Virus record (IMG/VR): IMGVR_UViG_3300032053_004415
Span: 1-44,088 of that record
DNA: 44,088 nt
Strand: one strand, 5' to 3'
From: a virus
Made by a program: the position numbers and the translations under genes. Positions 21,806 through 30,044 of this stretch are shown here, one piece after another (within the stretch, counting starts at the first letter, position 1; every line of letters starts with the position of its first letter). The notes under the pieces were generated by a model. That model saw only the letters and a program-made list of their open reading frames with translations. It was not told the DNA's origin and ran no database searches.

Positions 21806-23170
21806 ATGATTCTATTGTCATCCATTATAGAAAAAGTTGATATCCAAAAGGCCGATGTAGTCAAAACAGGATTAGAAAAGAAATATGGGCCTGATATTGG
21901 ACCAAACACTTTTGGAGTTGAATTAGAGTATGTTCTTCCTCCACAGGAAGAATTTGAAATGGAAGAACATCTTCATGATGTTGTTCGTTCTTTAATGTGG
22001 AAAGCTAGGAACGACGTTACTGCAAGAGATGATTATATTGATTGGGTTACTGATAAAAGAAGTAATATCAATAGAAGAATAAAATCCAGTGATGAATGGG
22101 ATGATAGTTATGGTCCGATTGATCTGGATACGTGGGAAACTTTTAATCCTGAACCAGAACACGAAGATTATAGTGATGATAAAGAATATGATGACGCACA
22201 TTCTACTTGGGATGATGCTTCATCCGATGTAAAAAAACAATATAGGAATTGGGAATTTGGTGAAAGGTATAATTATACGGAAGAATGGGCCGAATATATG
22301 ATTGAGGCTGATCGGTGGGAAAGTTATATTGATACATCTGACATTGTAAAATCCACTACAGATATAGAAATTGAAGCGGCTTCCGATTATATACGAAAAT
22401 ATATACGTGATGGAGTAGTAAACGGAAACGCTACCAATACAGCATGGGGAGTTGGCCTGGATGGTGATCTTATGGAAATTAGAACTCCTCCTCTTTCTGG
22501 AAACGAAGATTCATTTAAAAAAGTAAGAATCGCTTTGAGTTTTTTGAATGACAAGGATACTCACGGAGGAACGTCTGCTCACGTTCATATAGGGGTTCCG
22601 GAAGATTTCGATGTGTTTGATATGATAGCCATGTCAGATTTAGTTGACGAAGAAAAAGTAAAACAAGCTGTAGGTGCAGATCGTCAGTTAGCTAAATATG
22701 CCGAAACAAATGAGGTTCTTCAAAGAAGTTTGGAAATAGCAATAAGAAAAATATTAACTCAAAATCAAGAAACAAAGCCTGTCAGTGAAGGTAAGTGGAT
22801 AATGAGTCATGATACTTTGAAAAAATTTATTTTGTCGGTCATGGATAGATACAAGGGAACAAACATTCTTCCTGTAATGAAAGGAACTCATCTGACTATA
22901 GAATTTAGATATTTTTCATCCAATGTTAAAGAACACCCGAGTGTATTTGTTCAGTGGATCAAATACTTTTTACTTTTACCAAAAGTAGCCCAAGGAAGAA
23001 ATAGGGTAACTTTAAACAAGGACAAAACCATTCCTATAGTTCTCACACGATTACCTGATAATAAAGTAAGGGTGGAGTTCGTTGTTCGTGGAACTCAACA
23101 AAAACCATCACCAATGCCTGGATTGCCTGCCAAAGATATACGAACTAAAAAAGATAAGGATGTTGTATGA
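21806..23170 (+). CDS. Amidoligase-family protein (COOH-NH2 ligase)
   Basis: 454 residues. The amidoligase_2 landmarks are present: TFGVELEYVLP (residues 35-45, paired glutamates), DLMEIRTPPLSG near 215-230, SAHVHIGVP near 257 and IEFRYFSS near 370. These enzymes use ATP to form amide bonds between a carboxylate and an amine, often on peptides or cell-wall material. A tryptophan- and aspartate-rich insertion (about residues 60-180) separates the first motif from the rest and is unusual. It overlaps the next gene by 4 nt. Substrate unknown. Family assignment rests on motif order. Confidence 0.8.
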   Translation: MILLSSIIEKVDIQKADVVKTGLEKKYGPDIGPNTFGVELEYVLPPQEEFEMEEHLHDVVRSLMWKARNDVTARDDYIDWVTDKRSNINRRIKSSDEWDDSYGPIDLDTWETFNPEPEHEDYSDDKEYDDAHSTWDDASSDVKKQYRNWEFGERYNYTEEWAEYMIEADRWESYIDTSDIVKSTTDIEIEAASDYIRKYIRDGVVNGNATNTAWGVGLDGDLMEIRTPPLSGNEDSFKKVRIALSFLNDKDTHGGTSAHVHIGVPEDFDVFDMIAMSDLVDEEKVKQAVGADRQLAKYAETNEVLQRSLEIAIRKILTQNQETKPVSEGKWIMSHDTLKKFILSVMDRYKGTNILPVMKGTHLTIEFRYFSSNVKEHPSVFVQWIKYFLLLPKVAQGRNRVTLNKDKTIPIVLTRLPDNKVRVEFVVRGTQQKPSPMPGLPAKDIRTKKDKDVV

Positions 23171-23424
23171 CATTGGGGGAATTGAAAAAATCGTTGAGTC
23201 GTTTCGGTGGGGATATGGATGATTGTGAAGTTTTGTTTATGTATAAACTTGGCGAAAAAATAGATTATGATTGTTTGGCTTTTGTAGCATATATTGATGA
23301 GAAAACTATGGGTGATGTATATATCGTTTTGGGTTCAATGAATGCAGCATTAGATCAGTTGAAAAAAGGAAACTTGAAAAATCAGAGTGGCATATCGTTG
23401 ACATCTGAGGGATATAATGTATAA
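23167..23424 (+). CDS. Small protein partnered with the amidoligase gene
   Basis: 85 residues, beginning in a 4-nt ATGA overlap with the amidoligase gene and preceded by AAGGA. The pattern MTLGELKKSLSRFGGDMDDCEVLFMY and later AFVAYIDE (both in part) is shared with small T4-like phage proteins of unknown role. No catalytic motif or membrane segment. Coupling suggests a role or complex with the amidoligase. The stop is 7 nt from that of the converging operon, and no terminator is evident between them. Confidence 0.7.
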   Translation: MTLGELKKSLSRFGGDMDDCEVLFMYKLGEKIDYDCLAFVAYIDEKTMGDVYIVLGSMNAALDQLKKGNLKNQSGISLTSEGYNV

Positions 23425-23430
23425 AATTTT

Positions 23431-23718
23431 TCACCGGTTTAATGTTTTTAAGTGTTTACCTTCATTGTAAAAAATAATACATCCGTCTACTACTTTTTTG
23501 AATATTTCATTTTTTATGGGGGGTAAAGACTGAACGGAGTGGACGTATAATGTTTGGCATCTATTTAATTTGCTCTTTTTAAATTCTTCATCATCACAAT
23601 TACATAATCTTGCGTATTCATCCATACAAGAACAAAAACTTGAAACGGTAGGAGTAGAGTTAGATAGCCCTGCTGATTTTATCAGTTGATTAAATTGAGT
23701 TATTCCGTTAATGACCAT
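23431..23718 (-). CDS. Cysteine-containing hypothetical protein, last gene of the sugar operon
   Basis: 95 residues with a cysteine group (FCSCMDEYARLCNCDDEEF, near residues 28-46) that may bind metal. The rest (LPPIKNEIFKKVVDG) is helical. It overlaps the previous gene in the operon by 11 nt. Small proteins of this pattern occur beside membrane proteins in other T4-like phages, but no function is known. Confidence 0.6.
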   Translation of the reverse strand: MVINGITQFNQLIKSAGLSNSTPTVSSFCSCMDEYARLCNCDDEEFKKSKLNRCQTLYVHSVQSLPPIKNEIFKKVVDGCIIFYNEGKHLKTLNR

Positions 23719-24055
23719 ATAATTGAGTGGTTATTAAATATATCAATAGTGAGAGTATAAACATTACGGGAATAAATATGATATTACTAAATAATAAACA
23801 CGTTATGGTAGATAACCACACATCTAAACAAATCGGACACGTCACTAATCTAACAAAAAAATTATCGTGTTTCATCCGAAGAAATTGTTGATAAGATATA
23901 GTAATATCTTGTTGTTGTTTATATTCTTTATATTCTATAATTTTTAATAATTTACAAAGAGTTCTGTTTAGTTGAGTATATTCTATAAACGCATCCGTTT
24001 TGAACCATATAATCATCACCATTGATATTAAACATGTTAATGTAAAAAAAATCAT
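23708..24055 (-). CDS. Small integral membrane protein with CPIC motif
   Basis: 115 residues with three hydrophobic segments: residues 2-17, about 80-98 and 99-111. Between the first and second lie a polar helix and VRLVTCPICLDVWLS, similar to the CP-x-C-x-x-x-W motif of DUF1360-like membrane proteins. The ATG overlaps the stop of the glycosyltransferase gene by 4 nt, which ties it to the operon. It may anchor or export the glycan machinery, but this is a guess from context. Confidence 0.65.
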   Translation of the reverse strand: MIFFTLTCLISMVMIIWFKTDAFIEYTQLNRTLCKLLKIIEYKEYKQQQDITISYQQFLRMKHDNFFVRLVTCPICLDVWLSTITCLLFSNIIFIPVMFILSLLIYLITTQLYGH

Positions 24056-25386
24056 AAACGAATAAGTTCTATATCTAACGGAGGATTTTTAACAACAACG
24101 TTTTCTTCTATAACATTTTGAATTCGATTTACTTTGATTTTTATTCCTTCACAGTCGAATTCATCTCCAGGAGTCAATTCGTCTTTATAACTGTGAATAA
24201 TATCATTCATTTGTTGGAGATATTTGTAAAGTTCCGGTGTCATAGTATTCATATCTATTTCTAAAACAATATCATCTTCTACAGGTGCATCGGAGAAAAT
24301 ATCTTCTACATTCCATACTCTATAGTATTTTCCAAATTCTGCCCATTGTTTGTCAGATATATTGAGTATTTCATTTGCAGGATTGTGTAGTTTTTGGTAA
24401 CGGTCTTTAGCCATCTGACGAGTTTGAGGTTCATCGATAAATATTTTTTCAAATAAATGATACATACTAAAAATGCCCGTAGCCTGAACAGGCATACAAT
24501 TTTTGAGATTCACAGATATGTTGTATTTGTAATTTGTCTGTGGGTCATCTACGGCTTCATGTTTGAACCGTTTCCACTTTCTTAGAAACCTCTGCATCTC
24601 AACTTGATCAGCCACAGATTGAAGTTGTGTTCTTCTTTGATTTTCAGGTTTCCACCATTCCTTTCCACGGGAAGATGTGCAAGTAAAATGATAAACAATA
24701 GCCGACCAACATTGTTTCATTTTTAATCCTTGCAGACAGAATCTATATAATAAATCCGAATCCTCCCTCGATCTTCTAAACAGTGTATCATGACCTCCGA
24801 TACTCACCCAATTCTTTTTATATAAAGTAAAAGGAGCGAACCAATAATCTGTGATTCTATCGGTTTTTTTAGACTCAGCAAATCGAGTAAAGACATCTAA
24901 ATCAAACTTTTGGGGATCTAAGCCAAAATCGTGAGTAATCTTCTCTGGAGAAGGGGGATGCAATGGAGGTTCAATTCGGGTGGATGATATGATATTGTGT
25001 TCATTCAGGTGTTTAAGAACTTCCAAATCATATTGATGACATATCACTTGATCTGACTGAAGATAGCTTACAATCTCATGAGTAGCCATTTCAAACATGA
25101 GATTTATATTTCGGGCATATCCTAATGGTATTGGAAGAGGATTGACAACGATTTTAAGGTTTGGGAAGATTTCTTTTTGAGTTTTTAGAAATCCGACAGT
25201 ATCTTGATTGTCATTTTCTACGTAAACTAGAATTTCGTGATCTTTTCGACAAAGATTCTGATTTAACGAGCGGAATAAAAGTTCAACGTGAAAACGTTCA
25301 TTAATTGAGGTATTTATACAGAAACTAATTTGTGAAATCATTTTCTTTTTTCGTTCTAATAATGTACCAATTTCGTCATTTTTCAT
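24052..25386 (-). CDS. Glycosyltransferase family 2-like protein
   Basis: Likely transfers a sugar from the nucleotide donors made by the operon. The GT-A start is ISQISFCINTSINERFHVELLF (in part), with EILVYVENDNQDTVGFL near residue 55 and IPLGYARNINLMFEMATHEIVSYL (in part) near 92-115, the nucleotide-binding half. GGHDTLFRRSREDSDLLYRF (in part) near 212 is the acceptor-side motif with the ED pair. A C-terminal extension of about 170 residues is acidic and of unknown function. The start overlaps the preceding stop. The methionine at residue 16 is an alternative. Confidence 0.85.
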   Translation of the reverse strand: MKNDEIGTLLERKKKMISQISFCINTSINERFHVELLFRSLNQNLCRKDHEILVYVENDNQDTVGFLKTQKEIFPNLKIVVNPLPIPLGYARNINLMFEMATHEIVSYLQSDQVICHQYDLEVLKHLNEHNIISSTRIEPPLHPPSPEKITHDFGLDPQKFDLDVFTRFAESKKTDRITDYWFAPFTLYKKNWVSIGGHDTLFRRSREDSDLLYRFCLQGLKMKQCWSAIVYHFTCTSSRGKEWWKPENQRRTQLQSVADQVEMQRFLRKWKRFKHEAVDDPQTNYKYNISVNLKNCMPVQATGIFSMYHLFEKIFIDEPQTRQMAKDRYQKLHNPANEILNISDKQWAEFGKYYRVWNVEDIFSDAPVEDDIVLEIDMNTMTPELYKYLQQMNDIIHSYKDELTPGDEFDCEGIKIKVNRIQNVIEENVVVKNPPLDIELIRL

Positions 25387-26240
25387 ATCATCATGCTTTC
25401 ATACATTTCAAGTATGCCATTTTCTAATCCTGTTAGTGGTAAATTGAGTGTTGATAACATCGACCCATTCCCTGTATATGGCATCCCCCACCCGCCAGTT
25501 TCTATATGTATTTTTAGATTTGGTTTTCCTACTATAAAAGCGATGCTTGTAGCTATATCAGATAATCTATATTTACTCATATAAGATAAATTTAAAGATT
25601 TATAGTTATAATCTACGACATTAGATACCGTCGTCATTATGTATTGTATAACTTTATATACGTCATTTATAAAAAAATAATCCATAAATTTATCTTGATG
25701 AATAACCATGTATTCTCCATTGATGGCTCGTTGTACGTTATTTTTTATTAATCTAAAATTTTCTTCGAGAGGACCAAAACAACCGAATAATCTTAAATTT
25801 ATAACATTATAAGTTTCTTCATATATTCTTCTACATATAATATTTTTAGCTAATCCATAAGCATCGATGGGATGTTTCTTGAATATATTTTCTTCACAAA
25901 CTCTGAGTATTGGAAATCTTCTATCAAATTCTGCCCCCGATCCGAAAGTAAATAATAACCTATATGATTCTTTGTTGTTTAACAAATTTTCAAACATTAA
26001 TAGATTAGTTTGAAGGTTTTCGTATGATTCTGAATCGGTTCTGTTTCCTCCTTTAACAGCGGTATGTATGACTATATCTACTGTGTTTTTCTTAAAAAAT
26101 TCATCTACTTGATATTTATTAGAAACATCTAATTCTTGATGAGTAGGAGAATACACGTCATATCCTTCCAGCCTAAACATAGGAGTTAAACTTCGGGCGA
26201 TAAATCCTTTCCCTCCCGTAATTAAAACATCGTAGTGCAT
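25383..26240 (-). CDS. Extended-SDR sugar epimerase/dehydratase
   Basis: 285 residues. The nucleotide-binding motif is LITGGKGFIARSL at residue 6 (GxxGxxA/G), followed by an acidic D39 region (ELDVS). The catalytic pair is YGLAK near residue 132 with the usual YxxxK, and GSGAEF takes the place of the active-site serine motif. It is shorter than the 310-330 typical of the family. The gene starts at the same base where the previous one ends. Substrate not predictable, probably a nucleotide-4-keto-sugar. Confidence 0.85.
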   Translation of the reverse strand: MHYDVLITGGKGFIARSLTPMFRLEGYDVYSPTHQELDVSNKYQVDEFFKKNTVDIVIHTAVKGGNRTDSESYENLQTNLLMFENLLNNKESYRLLFTFGSGAEFDRRFPILRVCEENIFKKHPIDAYGLAKNIICRRIYEETYNVINLRLFGCFGPLEENFRLIKNNVQRAINGEYMVIHQDKFMDYFFINDVYKVIQYIMTTVSNVVDYNYKSLNLSYMSKYRLSDIATSIAFIVGKPNLKIHIETGGWGMPYTGNGSMLSTLNLPLTGLENGILEMYESMMI

Positions 26241-26716
26241 TATTTTTTAAGATTTAGATATGCTGGTTGTTTATTATACAGAAATGTATCGTAATATGAT
26301 AATAATGCTCTGTCTGTGTCGGGTTTGTAAATTTGTAATCCATTAACACACATACATACATCAACATCCTCCTCCGCCCAGTGTGTGAATCCTAGATATC
26401 CATAATCTTTATCCCTACCTCCACCAACAAGTTTAACCGGAATTTTATCATGACCAAGATAATTTCTGATAAATTCAAATGGACGATAAAGAAGAAATGA
26501 GGTGATGGAATAACAGACAACAATTTTACCTTCCATCGTCATTCCTACAGCCATACCAATCATAAGTTGTTCAGAAGATAAAACATTAAAAAATCTATTA
26601 GTATGTGTATTTCGAATTTTATCTAATAATCCATATCCTAAATCTCCTGTCAAAACAACTATATTATCATCTTTTTCCATTGTTTTACATAAATAATCAA
26701 AAAATAATTTTCTCAT
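26240..26716 (-). CDS. Transketolase-like pyrimidine-binding (C-terminal) half
   Basis: 158 residues equal to the middle domain of transketolase, which supplies the glutamate for TPP. VLSSEQLMIGMAVGMTMEGK near residues 45-64 holds the glutamate. GYLGFTHWAEEDVDVCM near 107-123 corresponds to GxLGxTHxxxEDxA of the family. It needs the TPP-binding half encoded just upstream (26713-27342). The two genes overlap by 4 nt and would be made together. The third (C-terminal) domain of standard transketolase is missing, as in archaeal and split bacterial forms. Confidence 0.88.
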   Translation of the reverse strand: MRKLFFDYLCKTMEKDDNIVVLTGDLGYGLLDKIRNTHTNRFFNVLSSEQLMIGMAVGMTMEGKIVVCYSITSFLLYRPFEFIRNYLGHDKIPVKLVGGGRDKDYGYLGFTHWAEEDVDVCMCVNGLQIYKPDTDRALLSYYDTFLYNKQPAYLNLKK

Positions 26717-27342
26717 ACTAACATCTCCAATGCCTGTTTATAATCTTCTTCTGACATTATTTTGTAATGAGCGTTCAACCCTTTAAGAAATGGAAACGTT
26801 TCAACGGAAGTCTTACATATGGCTATTTGTGGTAAAAATGATACTAATCTAACAGTTAGATAATCAGCATCAATTTCATCATAAGCGGCATATCCGTTTA
26901 TATTAACATACACATGAATATTTTCAATCTTGTGATCGTGAATAAATCTTAACGCTTCCCATATACATCCTTCTGCACATTCTCCATCACTTATTAATAC
27001 ATAAACATGACCATTTTTATTGGATAGTGCTCTACCGACTGCTACTGTTATTCCCATGCCTAAACTTCCAGTTGAACAATAAATTTTATCGTTTTCGTTA
27101 TAATGTGGATGCCCTCCATGACGAAGAAACAATTCTTCGGCGTTAATTCCATCATATTTTTCTAATACAACATATTGAGCCAGAGCGGCGTGCCCACTTG
27201 ATAGAATAAAAATATCTTCTGGCTGTTTTACTCTAAAAATACGATCAATAATATCAACCGAAGAAAAAAAACTCCCTAAATGTCCCAATTTGTGTTTGTA
27301 TGCAATCTCAACGATTCGTTTTTTAAGATCTTTATTGTTCAT
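26713..27342 (-). CDS. Transketolase-like TPP-binding (N-terminal) half
   Basis: 209 residues. HKLGHLGSFFSSVDIIDRIF near 17-36 is the transketolase GH-x-G-x-x-x-S-x-x-D-I signature. STGSLGMGITVAVG near 90-103 and LISDGECAEGCIWEAL near 115-130, followed by NINGYAA, form the TPP/magnesium motif. It could move two-carbon units between sugars, for example making sedoheptulose 7-phosphate, the usual precursor of heptoses, or a rare ketose. Some standard transketolase residues cannot be judged by eye. Partner: gene 26240-26716. Confidence 0.88.
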   Translation of the reverse strand: MNNKDLKKRIVEIAYKHKLGHLGSFFSSVDIIDRIFRVKQPEDIFILSSGHAALAQYVVLEKYDGINAEELFLRHGGHPHYNENDKIYCSTGSLGMGITVAVGRALSNKNGHVYVLISDGECAEGCIWEALRFIHDHKIENIHVYVNINGYAAYDEIDADYLTVRLVSFLPQIAICKTSVETFPFLKGLNAHYKIMSEEDYKQALEMLV

Positions 27343-27940
27343 GGTTTACTGTGAGTATACCACTTTTACCGCTAGGTTTCAAGATTTTATATTTTTCTAA
27401 TGATCTAGCTATCCCAGCATTAACATCACCGTTCCATAAATCATCAAATATTATTATTCCTTTTTTATTACCTATACATAATACAGATAACTCCACGTCT
27501 ATATCTATATCTTTTTCATGATGAGATCCATCGACATAAACAACAGAGATGTTTAGTTTGTTAAGATCGAATAAATCTTTTTCGAGATCGGTTTTGTTAT
27601 TACCTGAATCTTTAACTTTTTGTAAAAATAATTCGGAAACACAATCAAACAATTTTATGTTTGGGCATATAGATATATTGTGAATACAATTTTCTTTTTG
27701 AGTAGGTAACGGAGTACCCCTTTCATGATAGGTATGTCCATCATCAATAAAAGGATCTATCCCGATTACTGTTACGTTTGGGTTGTTTAACGCTATGCTA
27801 CACATAGTTACTCCATCATACACGCCTATTTCAAGATAGTTTCCTGGACAAATTTTTAAATAATTCGTTACATCCAACACAATCCCGTGGTGGCTACAAA
27901 GTAAAGAATTCCCCTTCAATAATTCAATTGGATCAGACAT
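27332..27940 (-). CDS. Class I SAM-dependent methyltransferase-like protein
   Basis: 202 residues with NYLEIGVYDGVTMCSIAL (residues 34-51), the glycine motif that binds SAM, then IGIDPFIDDG and VVYVDGSHHEKDIDIDVEL (near 133-151), the acidic and histidine pair of the Methyltransferase_24/CmcI-like group, and IIIFDDLWNG. It could methylate a sugar or another operon product. The SAM-binding fold is fairly sure but the substrate is not. It overlaps the transketolase gene by 11 nt. Confidence 0.8.
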   Translation of the reverse strand: MSDPIELLKGNSLLCSHHGIVLDVTNYLKICPGNYLEIGVYDGVTMCSIALNNPNVTVIGIDPFIDDGHTYHERGTPLPTQKENCIHNISICPNIKLFDCVSELFLQKVKDSGNNKTDLEKDLFDLNKLNISVVYVDGSHHEKDIDIDVELSVLCIGNKKGIIIFDDLWNGDVNAGIARSLEKYKILKPSGKSGILTVNHEQ

Positions 27941-27945
27941 TTTAT

Positions 27946-28161
27946 TTAAATAACTCTCTTTCTGTTTTTACATTCTTCGCTACAATAATCTTCTGTGGAT
28001 GGAATGGTGGTTCTACACCATATACAATAATCTGTATGTTCGTCTACCCAACGATCAATTAATTTTAATGTTCGTTTTAGATCGTCAATATCTTCTTGTG
28101 TTTTTGGGGCAAAAATTTTAATCCGAACATCGGATACGTTGTTTTCAAATTCATTTTTCAT
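27946..28161 (-). CDS. Small zinc-ribbon-like protein
   Basis: 71 residues. The C-terminal half holds CIWC (near 47-50) and CSEEC (near 60-64), four cysteines spaced like a zinc-binding knuckle. The N-terminal half is charged and helical (TQEDIDDLKRTLKLIDRWVDEH in part). The gene lies 4-5 nt from both neighbours, inside the sugar operon, with no obvious enzymatic role. It may regulate or bind DNA. Confidence 0.65.
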   Translation of the reverse strand: MKNEFENNVSDVRIKIFAPKTQEDIDDLKRTLKLIDRWVDEHTDYCIWCRTTIPSTEDYCSEECKNRKRVI

Positions 28162-28165
28162 ACGA

Positions 28166-29263
28166 TTACCAAATAAAATTATCTCTGTAATATTGTATTA
28201 CACTTGGTAATTCTTTGTCAAATTCACAAGTTATTTTCCATCCTAATGATTTTAGTTTGTTACTATCTATACTATAACGAACATCTTGCCCACTTCTTGT
28301 GTAAGAAAAATCACATATTTCTTCCATATTGTTATTATTCAAACCATTGTCTTTTGATTGGAATGAAAAAAATCCATTCTCATCTTTGTAATTTATAAGA
28401 ATACAATTATTGCCATAAATATTTACCCTAGAATCGGGAATTTGTGAGTCGATTTTTCTTTCAATATTGTGTTTTCCTTTTATACCAAGGATTTTTGCGA
28501 TTTTTGCTACAACTCTCCAATTTTCTATTTCATAATCTCCAGCAATATTATAAATTTCATTTAATTTTCCTTTTTCTACAACAGTTAATATGCCATCAAC
28601 ACAATCATTTATGTGAAGCCATGTTCTGATAGGCAAACCAAGATTATGAAGTGAAATTTTTTTACCAAGAATTAAATTTCGACATGTTTTAGGAATTAGT
28701 TTTTCAGAATTTTGACGCGTTCCCCAAGTATTTGTAGCTCTTCCTATTTTATATTTAATATCATATGTTCTAGCGTAAGATTTTACTAATAAATCTGCAC
28801 TAGCTTTTGAAAAAGAATATGGATTGCTTGGATTATAATTATCCGTTTCTACATGAGACCCGATTCCGATAGCATCTCCATAAATTTCATCAGTAGACAT
28901 TTGATAAAAAAGAGGTCGAATTTTTTTGTGACGAATAATTTCTAATAAATTATGAACGCCATTTATGTTAGATTTTAAAAATTCATTACTGTTTTCTATA
29001 CTATTATCAACATGAGATTCTGCACAAATATTAAATAATATATCTAAGTCTGGAAGATGTTTTATATCATTAATATCTTTATGTTCGAATTTAAATTGTT
29101 TATTATATTTAATTTTAAATTCATCCATTAATTTTGGATAAGAACAATAGGATAATTTATCTACACCATATACATACCACCCCATTGCTAAGCATTTTTC
29201 TGTCAAATGACTTCCAATAAACCCAGCACATCCAGTTATCATGCAAATTTTTATATCATTCAT
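28166..29263 (-). CDS. Nucleotide-sugar 4,6-dehydratase (RmlB-like SDR)
   Basis: 365 residues. CMITGCAGFIGSHLTEK is the NAD-binding motif. CAESHVDNSIENS near 83-95 and STDEIYGDA near 123-131 are typical of dTDP-glucose 4,6-dehydratase (HVDRSI, STDEVYG). The catalytic pair is YSFSK near 153. RTWLHINDCVDGI matches R-x-W-x-x-V-x-D-x-C in the family. It would make the 4-keto-6-deoxy sugar that feeds the 3-dehydratase or epimerase steps. ATG 29263 is chosen, with GGAGG at about 29275-29279. A TTG at 29281 is also in frame. It overlaps the upstream endonuclease gene by 8 nt. Confidence 0.88.
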   Translation of the reverse strand: MNDIKICMITGCAGFIGSHLTEKCLAMGWYVYGVDKLSYCSYPKLMDEFKIKYNKQFKFEHKDINDIKHLPDLDILFNICAESHVDNSIENSNEFLKSNINGVHNLLEIIRHKKIRPLFYQMSTDEIYGDAIGIGSHVETDNYNPSNPYSFSKASADLLVKSYARTYDIKYKIGRATNTWGTRQNSEKLIPKTCRNLILGKKISLHNLGLPIRTWLHINDCVDGILTVVEKGKLNEIYNIAGDYEIENWRVVAKIAKILGIKGKHNIERKIDSQIPDSRVNIYGNNCILINYKDENGFFSFQSKDNGLNNNNMEEICDFSYTRSGQDVRYSIDSNKLKSLGWKITCEFDKELPSVIQYYRDNFIW

Positions 29264-30041
29264 ACATTTTCCATCCTCCAACCGAATTAAATTTTCTTTT
29301 AATTAATTGCCCTAAATTTCCTTGATTTAATTTGTATTTTGTTCTTAAATTATATTGAGTAGATTCTTCGATTCCATGTTTAGGGTGAATAAATTTATAC
29401 ACGTTATTGTCATATTGTGAATGTTTTTCTCCACGTTGTGCATTACTCATTTTTAATCGGGCTTCTATAGAATGAGTTTTTCCTTTTAATTTTTTACTCA
29501 TTTTTAATTTGGTTTCGTCTGAAAGACGTTTTCCAAAAAGATGATTCTTTTTACCTTTACATGCATTACTCATTTTTATTAAAGTTTCAGTTGAAAACAT
29601 TCTTCCTTTAAGTGAATTTCCTATTTTAATTTTTGTTTTTTCGGGAAGACGTTTTCGAAAATGAGGATGATTACTTCCTTTTTTTGCTATACTCATTTTC
29701 ATTCGTGTTTCTGGTGAACGAGTTAATCCTCTACTTGGGCAAATTGAGTTGTATCCTATATTATAAGATTTGAATGGAAACATTTTACACCAATCCAAAT
29801 AATATTGCTCTACCTCTTGTAATTGTTTTGATGATAATTTCTCTTCTATTTTAAATATAAACCCATCCTCTCCATATTTATTCCAAGCATTTTGAAGATA
29901 TAAATTTTTATGTTTATTGTTTTTTAATTCGTTTTTATGATTGATAAATCTACGAGTTATATCGGAAGATGAACCGTAATATACTTTTTCATTATTTATA
30001 TTTGTTATGCTATAAATTCCTGATGTTTTTATTTTTTTCAT
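29256..30041 (-). CDS. GIY-YIG homing endonuclease in the sugar operon
   Basis: 261 residues. The GIY-YIG domain occupies the first 95 residues (SGIYSITNINNEKVYYGSS, NAWNKYGEDGFIF, EVEQYYLDW). At least four NUMOD3-like repeats of the form G-x-x-x-S-x-E-T-x-x-K-M-S follow at 105-215. A short C-terminal HTH-like end completes it. It is tucked between the glycosyltransferase (3 nt) and the RmlB-like gene (8-nt overlap), so translation coupling is kept. It differs in repeat makeup from the endonuclease at 13001. Its host insertion point is a gene boundary, not a conserved codon. Confidence 0.9.
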   Translation of the reverse strand: MKKIKTSGIYSITNINNEKVYYGSSSDITRRFINHKNELKNNKHKNLYLQNAWNKYGEDGFIFKIEEKLSSKQLQEVEQYYLDWCKMFPFKSYNIGYNSICPSRGLTRSPETRMKMSIAKKGSNHPHFRKRLPEKTKIKIGNSLKGRMFSTETLIKMSNACKGKKNHLFGKRLSDETKLKMSKKLKGKTHSIEARLKMSNAQRGEKHSQYDNNVYKFIHPKHGIEESTQYNLRTKYKLNQGNLGQLIKRKFNSVGGWKMYE

Positions 30042-30044
30042 AAC

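Noticed and set aside
23424-23431. Terminator between the converging plus genes and the sugar operon
   Set aside because: The few bases and the ACCGGT palindrome nearby do not make a stem with a T run on either strand.
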